DNA of 64,000 bases from NCBI GenBank assembly GCA_008933995.1, contig WARS01000033.1:9376287-9440286 (forward strand), given 5' to 3'. The notes beneath the pieces are model-generated. The model worked only from the letters and a program-made list of their open reading frames with translations. It searched no databases and was not told the origin of the DNA. Below are positions 58,199 to 64,000 of this stretch, piece by piece. Both the position numbers and the translations under genes were made by a program. How positions within the stretch are numbered: position 1 is the stretch's first letter; every line of letters starts with the position of its first letter. The stretch comes from Datnioides undecimradiatus. Taxonomy: Eukaryota; Chordata; Actinopteri; Lobotiformes; Datnioididae.

Positions 58199-61100
58199 CA
58201 CACAGTGTAGCAGATTGAGTGAATTGGTGGGGTGCATGAGCAACCTTAGTTATGGCTGGCATGTAGCAGGACTGGACAGAGGGGGCTGCTGCTGGCTGGA
58301 GCATTTTAAAGGAATAGTTCTCATGGTTATTTGAAATACACACATGTCCTTTCTAACCAAAAAGTATTTAGCTAACGCTAGGAGATGATAAGCTCAGCTA
58401 AGTTTTAAAGCAGGAAGTAAGGGGAAACACCAAGCATGAAGATGTGTTGGATACATGTATGAATAATCTTTAACAACTGAGCTGACTGTACTAAATCACC
58501 AGTGTCAGTGACTAAAATAGTAGCTTTTAGCAGTGCAGCTGCCGTCACAGGGGACAGTGCTTGTCTGCCCAGTTTTGATACATAGCACATTACCGCCTTG
58601 TTTTTTAAAGACATGAAAGCAGCTAAATCATGAGGTGAGAAATATTAGGCTGGTGAAACATGAACTTCATGAATGATGCCTGTTTTTACACCTGGTTTTG
58701 TTTGGAGCTGAACATGACAGCTCTAACTGGGAACAAACAACTACTGAAAAAAGAAGATAGACCTGGTTAGGAGGTCAAACTGTCCAGAGTGTAGCATCCT
58801 TCCCTGAACACATTTTTTTTTCCAGCTAGTTGCTTTTGTCATAAAAATTGAGGATTTGTTCTTGTGACCTTGCTATCAATGAAGATCAGTGACATCAAAA
58901 TCTGCTTGCTGCTTGTTTGGAGGCCTTTTTTTTAGCTCTCTGTGACAATTTGGCATATATATGGCACATGTGTACATAATTAAATTAACAGGGGCTAAAT
59001 TTTATTTTGACATGACCTACTGAGACAGTTGCATAAAAAGTAAAACTGACATAGCTGCATGAGAGTCATAGACGTGCTCTCTCCTTTACCTTTGAACTTA
59101 CACTGCATTCTTGCAAAGCATTCAACACCTGGAGGTCAGCAAGTCTAGTCTTCAATATTTTTTTAAAACTTTGCTTCAGCATGAAAATCCATCAATTACC
59201 TACACATTATACTCCAGCAATAATTGTTACAATTAACATTACATCAGTAAGTCAGCCATCACTTGGGGAATCTTGTTAACATGCTATGTAATATCCAGCT
59301 GCTGCTGCTACTAGCATGCAAGCTAATGCTGTCACTGCTAACAAAACTTTATGCTTAATGATGATGATGATGTAATAAAAAAACTTTAATGTAATATGTT
59401 AACTTGAGACCTAGCTGCATTAGATTTGAGTAAATAGAAACTTCATCTGAAAATTTCAACTCTGTATTTTGCGCAAGATACAATAGACAGGACACAATGC
59501 TGTTACGCTGATTACTTCAGCTTTAGTTGCCATTCTTTGGCAATTTCTAATCCACTATCCAAAATTTGTATCAAATTCATCTGTTTTCCTTTATATTTAT
59601 TTAAATATGTAACAATGTTCTATATATTAGCTGTGATGGCAATGTTGGTGTTGTTTTCACCTTGAGTGAGTCTGTGAGCGTCTGTGTGTCATCATGACAA
59701 AATGTGGTCCTGGAGAGATCTACTCTAACTGGAACAACCACAGAAGTGTGTTTGAGTACTGGGTGTTTGTGTCTGTGGGTAAATTTTGTTAAGGTGATAG
59801 CCTTAAAACCATGCAAAATGCAGCAACAAAACTTACAGATGTGGAGTTGGGATCACAGTGAAGTCCTAGTAAGAAGATGTGTGTGGTCCTAATGACTAAG
59901 TACTGATATAATAATGTTGTAAGTAGAACTGTGGGGTCAGACGTCATCACATTGACAGATGCCTTGTCTGTGTGATCGCTGCAAGAGTGTGAGTGCTCCA
60001 GGAATGTAGAAACCAAGTAGACGAAACATTCTGGGCCAAAAAATTACAGTGGCACACAATAAAAAAGTTAATATTAATGGATTTTATCACTCATCTAACT
60101 ATTCTTCATCTTATATTTAGGGGATAATCATGCTCTAATTCGTGGAACAATAATTCCCATTAAACCTTTTGGGATGATAACTTAAGTATACTTTTGTTGG
60201 CAATGCTACCATGGAGCCAGTTAGCTGTGGGCTACAAATTGAGCCCCCTTTCTTTGGCCTATATTTGTTTAGATTTTAACTGGCACCAATATAAGTGAGA
60301 CAAATTAACTGTCAGCAGTTCCTGTCTGCAATGTAACCTTGGATGTATGGACAACTATCACTGGATTACTGTGATACTGAATAAAACTTAAAAACATGAT
60401 GATTTTCAGGCATGTTGTGACTCGTAACTAAAACATTCTGAAAACCTGTGGAGCTGGTGAACATTTTACTTTACTTCTTTAAAAAAGGAGGAAATATTGT
60501 TTTATCAATGACCGCTGTACAGCTGTGTCATGTCTTGTATGTGCCCACTCATTATTTATAAGGACCAATATCTGTTATGACAGGAAAGACAGGTGAGGTG
60601 TTCAGTATTCCAGGTCATGCAGAGGGTTTGTGTGTGAAAAAAATACATGATCCAGTGGCAAAACAAATTCTGTGTAGTCAGGTGAATGTAAGTCCTCTGT
60701 TCAGTGCAATTTTGCCTTTTAACTATCTTGTGTCTCTCTATGTCAAAAACACCAAAAAAGCTGTTGCTAGGGCTAAAAGAAACTGGAAAGTCTTTTGTGA
60801 CAAGTAATAAGGGTAAAACTTGCCATTGACTGCCTTGAGGGACTATCCCCAAACAGATAGAGCTCGGTGTCGCTCTCCCACTCGTCATCCGATCCGTCCC
60901 AGTATCTCCTGCGCTGACCTGAGGATTGCGACCGGGTGACAACCTTAGCTGACGACAGGTTAGCTTTGGAGTCTGAATGTAAGTCTCCAGAAGTGGACTG
61001 AAGCACATTCCCAGCCCTCTCATTTTTGTCCTGCAAGCCTCCCATAGGTGAAACCGTCTCCTGCTCCTCATCATTGTCGTCATCCTCAAACAAAGAGGAT

Positions 61101-61714
61101 TCAAAGTGAAGAAAGCCATTGGCAAAGGGGCTGTTGCTATCCAGAGAGAAGGCCGGGCTAGGCGGGCCTGAAAAACAACCTTCTGTCTTTTTCTCGGAGA
61201 TGACAGGATCGCTCCGATTGGCTGCCAGTACGTCTTTACTTCTAGTTTGGACCACTGGTGGCTTTTGTCCAACAGATTTCCCAAAACTCTCATCGCTGCT
61301 TGTATTCTGGGTGCCAGAATAATCACTGCTGGTGCAATCAGCCCAGGAGTCCCTCTCCATCTCCTTTTCCCTCTCCCTTTCCTTCTTATTCATCCCCCAT
61401 TCCCAGCTCCTCCCTGGCTCCCTCATTGGCAGGACCAGGTCAGGCTGGCTCACCATGGTGGTGAGATGCTGCAGCCTCCTTAGAGGACTGTAGGACGATG
61501 AAGAAGAGGAGGAGGACGAGGAGGAGTGGTCCCTTTGTGTGAACCCATACATGGATGCAGGCTTGAGGGAGGAGGTGGCAGCAGACATGGTTAGGCCGAT
61601 CCTGTGGTCATGGTGTCTGGAGGAGCATGAGTGGGAGGAGAGGTCACGACCGGGGGTCAAAGGGCAGCTGGACTGATGAGTCTCCCTGCCAGGGCCTGTG
61701 TAAGGCCCACTCAT
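38972..61714 (-). CDS. nsd1: Histone-lysine N-methyltransferase NSD1 (H3K36 mono/dimethylation)
   Basis: Nuclear chromatin enzyme that transfers methyl groups from S-adenosylmethionine to H3 Lys36. There are 23 coding exons: 60824-61714, 57711-57849, 56631-56803, 53299-56368, 51910-52022, 51490-51745, 49857-49957, 48618-48660, 47700-47962, 47171-47308, 46022-46145, 45308-45508, 45032-45211, 44473-44629, 44059-44264, 43780-43892, 43142-43288, 42790-42912, 42509-42625, 41590-41731, 40400-40506, 40000-40201, 38972-39654. All junction phases agree and give 2562 aa (human about 2696). Order: conserved SPLRRLQ and NGFLHFE boxes, PWWP1 (about 305-400), long disordered region, PHD cluster (about 1730-1945), PWWP2, AWS, SET, post-SET, C5HCH PHD (about 2285-2370), short tail ending in 16 Glu. 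The whole order and wording match NSD1 rather than NSD2/NSD3. Teleosts can carry two nsd1 copies, and I cannot tell which this is. One intron (57850-60823) appears to use a GC donor. Confidence 0.97.
40400..43288 (-). other. nsd1: nsd1 catalytic block: AWS, SET and post-SET exons
   Basis: Five exons (43142-43288, 42790-42912, 42509-42625, 41590-41731, 40400-40506). The AWS zinc cluster reads [17 protein letters not shown]...[18 protein letters not shown] follows with SRGWGLR (cofactor binding), [49 protein letters not shown] (cofactor and pseudoknot) and [14 protein letters not shown] with the catalytic Tyr. Post-SET Cys follow in [10 protein letters not shown]. All active-site motifs are present, so the enzyme should be active. 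One position differs from the human sequence I recall: GNE-ARF in place of GNY-ARF just before NHCCQPN. Confidence 0.95.
40652..40760. repeat. (CT)n followed by (AT)n compound microsatellite
   Basis: About 50 bases of CT repeat (40652-40700), then AT repeat to about 40760 and a poly-T run (about 40791-40804). It lies in the nsd1 intron between the post-SET exon and the exon at 41590-41731. Confidence 0.95.
44059..46145 (-). other. nsd1: nsd1 PHD1-4 and PWWP2 exons
   Basis: Exons 46022-46145, 45308-45508, 45032-45211, 44473-44629 and 44059-44264. PHD1 is [20 protein letters not shown]...FICPEC; PHD2/3 run through [37 protein letters not shown] and ICPNHF-like [13 protein letters not shown]4 is [25 protein letters not shown]...WYCNDC. 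PWWP2 starts [19 protein letters not shown] and carries [16 protein letters not shown]. These modules read histone methylation and bind DNA in the NSD family. Zn-ligand Cys/His spacing is intact. Confidence 0.94.
47367..47408. repeat. Two exact tandem copies of a 21-bp unit
   Basis: AATTTTATGATGTAATGATGT occurs twice head-to-tail at 47367-47387 and 47388-47408, inside an nsd1 intron. Only its sequence is evident. Confidence 0.85.
48721..48800 (+). mobile_element. Retroelement 3' tail ending in (GGAT)n
   Basis: ACTGGGACAGGCTCCAGC...GATAAAGTGGTTGTAGAAAATGGG followed by GGATGGATGGATG is a diverged form of the fish repeat tail 'GGGATAGGCTCCAGC...GATAAGCGG...GATGGATGGA'. It lies in the nsd1 intron only about 60 bases upstream of the exon at 48618-48660. 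Confidence 0.65.
48886..48965 (+). mobile_element. tRNA-derived SINE-like fragment
   Basis: GTGGTGGAGTGATTATCACAAC...GCAGAAAGTCCTGGATTCAATCCCC resembles the D arm (A box) and T arm (B box, GGATTCAATCC) of the tRNA-like head common in fish SINEs. It cannot fold as a real tRNA because the acceptor stem is lost. Confidence 0.5.
50940..51420 (+). mobile_element. Tc1/mariner transposase fossil, C-terminal part
   Basis: Conceptual reading across frames shows [23 protein letters not shown] and [13 protein letters not shown]. These correspond to the Tc1-family words FLFQHDNAPVHK, WPAQSPDLNP and LVESLPRRVEAVI around the second and third DDE acidic residues. Stops and frameshifts interrupt it. ATATGTTTGGGAGTCCACAT at 51354-51373 may be the remains of an inverted terminal repeat. 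It is inactive DNA inside an nsd1 intron. Confidence 0.8.
53299..56368 (-). other. nsd1: nsd1 giant exon: disordered region with nuclear-receptor-interaction-like motifs
   Basis: A single 3070-nt exon in phase 0 to 1 encodes about 1023 residues, equivalent to the large exon 5 of mammalian NSD1. Composition is Ser/Lys/Thr-rich and low in order. Conserved islands are [20 protein letters not shown], and [16 protein letters not shown] (human YKFSTLLMMLKDMHD), which lies in the region known to bind nuclear receptors. It begins [17 protein letters not shown] after PWWP1 and ends in Lys/Arg-rich nuclear-localisation-like sequence ([15 protein letters not shown]). SDQ/SDK words recur in the first third. 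The opposite strand shows several long frames, which I take as shadows. Confidence 0.93.
58162..58195. repeat. (GT)n microsatellite
   Basis: Uninterrupted TG dinucleotide run followed by TATACACACA, in the first coding intron of nsd1. The rest of that intron (57850-60823) shows no other gene. Confidence 0.95.
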
Positions 61715-61731
61715 GCTGGCATGGTTCCTCC
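60824..61731 (-). other. nsd1: nsd1 first coding exon
   Basis: The acceptor TTTCAG|GGAGG is at 61731. The start ATG at 61714 (context AGCATGA, purine at -3) begins [14 protein letters not shown]. The exon encodes 297 residues: a Ser run, [16 protein letters not shown] (human YIPLRRLQDLASM), an Arg/Glu run, [15 protein letters not shown] (human NGFLHFENFTCVDD) and DELYLF-like acidic text. The only donor that keeps phase 0 with the next exon is ATG|GCAAGT at 60824/60823, a GC donor. Confidence 0.9.
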
Positions 61732-62439
61732 CTGAAACATGAACACACAACGGTCAGTGTGGAGCCCACATTCTTCAAACGTTAACATTAAAGTTTGGAT
61801 GACTTTAAAATGTAAACTGCATATTTTTCCTCATACATCAAAGCTGATTATAATATACCAGTTGGGCTTTTTTCAAATTGCCTGTAGATGCCACCTATGA
61901 TACATTACATTACACTGCAATTATACGAATGTAAGAAATTACACTTAAGCCACATGGTTTTGCATGAAAGGTTTAGGTTATTTTAGAATCGGTCTTTCAT
62001 TCAATACACTGTCACAACATTGCTGCAGCCTCGCTAAAGTTATCCTGGGCAGCTGCTAATGAGATATTTTTACAAGTGCCAAGAAGGAAAGGCAAAGCTC
62101 AGACATGAAATCCGTAAGAAAACAACACAATCTGCCTTCAGATGATGTCAAAAATAAAACGTAAACAGACTCACTGACGACGAGCGGATCGACCTAATGT
62201 GACATTTTTGGGGAGAGATTCTGCGCAAACACCGCAACCCCGCTCTTAAAGCCTTTCAGGAAAATGACCGCGATGATGAAAATGACATCAAGTACGATAA
62301 GGTCATCAGCCTGTAAACTCGCACACATGCACGCAGTGTATACACGCAATAAAGCAAATGAGGTTATTATAGCGCGTCATGTTAAAATCAACCCGATGTC
62401 AACACGCCGGCGCTGTGACCACGAACTGGAATTAAAATG

Positions 62440-62560
62440 GACCCGTTCGTGCGCGCGCGTGTATGTAACGCGCGTGTGCATGGCTGCGCGCGCGTGTGTC
62501 TCTGTGTGTATGTATAGGTGTGTGCATCTGCATGTGTGTGTGTGTGTCTGAGTGTCGCTC
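62440..62560. repeat. Alternating purine-pyrimidine tract (GCGCGC/GTGTGT)
   Basis: Several runs of GCGCGCGT and TGTGTG within 120 bases of intron 1 just downstream of the nsd1 first exon. Such sequence favours left-handed DNA. Confidence 0.8.
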
Positions 62561-62769
62561 GTGGCTTGCAGTGGCTCCATGATTGCACGAGACAGAAACA
62601 CAAACGCTACATAACACGAGACGGCGGCAAAAAAAACAAGTTCACCTACACACACTGACACACACACACTTCCACAGGCTTCCCTCCGACAGATGCAGGC
62701 TATGTGCATCAAACAACAAAATCACGGAGAAAACGCCAAATGACACGGGATCTGTCGCGAGAATCTTAC

Positions 62770-63000
62770 CATTCCGGTGTCGGCCACCGCAAACATGACC
62801 CTCAACCCGTTCATTTTGGCGTTTAAATGTGCCAATTTCCAATTTTTTGAAAGCGGATGAGGAGAGTCCCAGCGGCAATACTACTAGGCCTGGATCCTGT
62901 GAAACGTACTCACTCACTCACTCCCCCCTCCAACCTCCCTCCTCCTCCTCCTCCCTCCTCCTCCTCTCTACATGCGCTAAAGCCTGGTCCAGCGGCCCCT
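62770..63000 (-). promoter_or_regulatory. nsd1 untranslated exon 1 and core promoter area
   Basis: A donor ATG|GTAAGATT at 62770/62769 on the minus strand ends a first exon that splices to 61731. Upstream DNA (about 62880-63250) is GC- and CTCC-rich without a TATA box, as expected for this housekeeping gene. The exon carries an ATG at 62814 that opens an upstream ORF (see findings). The transcription start is inferred. Confidence 0.6.
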
Positions 63001-63219
63001 GGAATAGAAAATTTCAGGCGTGTTGTGCTCCTCCATCGACACTCCCCCTTCTTTTGCTTTGTGATCACTTCAACTTTAGAATTCGCCGTTTTTGGATCTC
63101 TGCTGTGTTGAATGGCTGTTTCCTGCCTGCAGACTCTGCCTGCCCCTTCAAAGTCAGTCTCTCTCTCTGCTGTGCGCACTGCCAGTCGTCACCACTGCCT
63201 CCCTCCCCAGCCGGTCCAC

Positions 63220-64000
63220 AGCATGGAGCACAGAAGGGGCCGTAAATCTCTCTTCAAGAAAAAAAGAAAGCAAAAATCTGATCTGACAGCTACCAAAAAA
63301 CCCGCACCTAAAAAACACTCGGCACCTCCAAAAATCGCCCCGCCCCTCCCTTAATTACAAGCATCAATTATTAACCTAAACCAGGCTGTCATCACCAGTG
63401 ACATGCCACATGCCAAACTTGTGCCAGCAACTGGCATCTTCTCCACCAACCACCCCCCGATACGCACTTGGGCAGCACACATGCGCCTGGAGATGAGACG
63501 AAATAAATAAACAAATAAATAAGAATTATAAGCAAATTGAGTAATTAAATAACAAATGTCCACCCAACACCGCGTCTGAGAAGCAGTGAAATGGTGCAGC
63601 AGGCTACCCGGAAAAACAGACGGGTTTCCTTTCCTGAGACGAGTTGCTGTGTATTCTCTGGCTGCACACCCGGTCCCTTCAAAATGGAGTCCTCCAGCCT
63701 TAGAGGAGGAAAAAAAGACAGGCCACAAAGTGTTAATACATGCTCGATAGAAAGTTCACCCAGCTACGGAGAAACTGAGCCTGAAAGCGCACCTCTGCTG
63801 AGCTCTGGAGGCTGTTTGAGTCTTGAATCCCCCATGCCACGGCAGGAACATGTTTCTTTACATGCTCTGCTTCCCAAAGTCACTGTTCTTATGAGCGTCT
63901 CTGCCACGACAGGGGGGGGACTGAGGCACAGTTATCCTCTGGTGTGTGAGCCAAACGCACGTCTGACAGCAACAAGAAAAAAACAAATTTAAAGGCTGTT
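63220..64000 (+). other. Region upstream of nsd1 with unproven plus-strand ORFs
   Basis: Two open frames exist: 63223-63354 (43 aa, very Lys/Arg/Pro-rich, starting MEHRRGRKSLFKKKRK) and 63591-63992 (133 aa, starting MVQQATRKNRRVSF). Neither resembles a family I know, and no splice or conservation evidence is available here. They could be part of a divergent transcript from the nsd1 promoter, or chance. Confidence 0.2.

Noticed and set aside
60556-61326. 256-codon minus-strand ORF
   Set aside because: Alternative frame over nsd1 coding exon 1; the overlapping frame carries the conserved NSD1 boxes and fits the splice phase.

Overview
This is a eukaryotic window, almost certainly from a teleost (percomorph-type) fish. 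Every recognisable protein gene is split by GT-AG introns and matches a vertebrate family. The spacer DNA carries typical fish mobile-element debris (a Tc1-like transposase fossil, LINE/SINE tails ending in GGAT repeats, a hAT-like short element) and many CT, GT and AT microsatellites. There is nothing prokaryotic: no operons and no CRISPR array.

Left block (1-14 kb), minus strand apart from one tRNA. The first four coding exons of pgk1 (glycolysis) run off the left edge. All three exons of cox7b (respiratory complex IV subunit) follow. An intron-containing tRNA-Leu(CAA) lies on the plus strand at 7451-7561. Then comes pgrmc1 (haem-binding membrane protein), whose exons 2 and 3 are intact. 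Its exon 1 is broken by several small indels, and a hAT-like element sits about 31 bp upstream of its ATG.

Middle block (about 13.5-21.7 kb) holds no convincing gene. It contains decayed interspersed repeats, a degenerate GGGCAGCTGAGG minisatellite, A-rich tracts and a few isolated splice-site-like cassettes.

Right block (21.7-63.1 kb). rab24 (atypical small GTPase of autophagy) lies on the plus strand with one untranslated and eight coding exons, giving 204 aa. Tail-to-tail with it on the minus strand is a complete nsd1 (histone H3K36 methyltransferase), with 23 coding exons and 2562 aa as assembled here. Every exon junction was checked for phase. The NSD1-RAB24 tail-to-tail pair matches human 5q35, and the PGK1/COX7B neighbourhood matches human Xq21, so the window joins two vertebrate synteny blocks. 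The final 0.8 kb is a GC-rich, probably bidirectional promoter area with unproven plus-strand ORFs.

The genes are housekeeping or regulatory and do not form one pathway. The points most worth checking are the damaged pgrmc1 exon 1, an apparent GC-AG intron in nsd1, a spliced nsd1 upstream ORF whose stop overlaps the main start codon, and the shortened poly-Glu-tailed C-terminus of nsd1. I found no convincing undescribed system.
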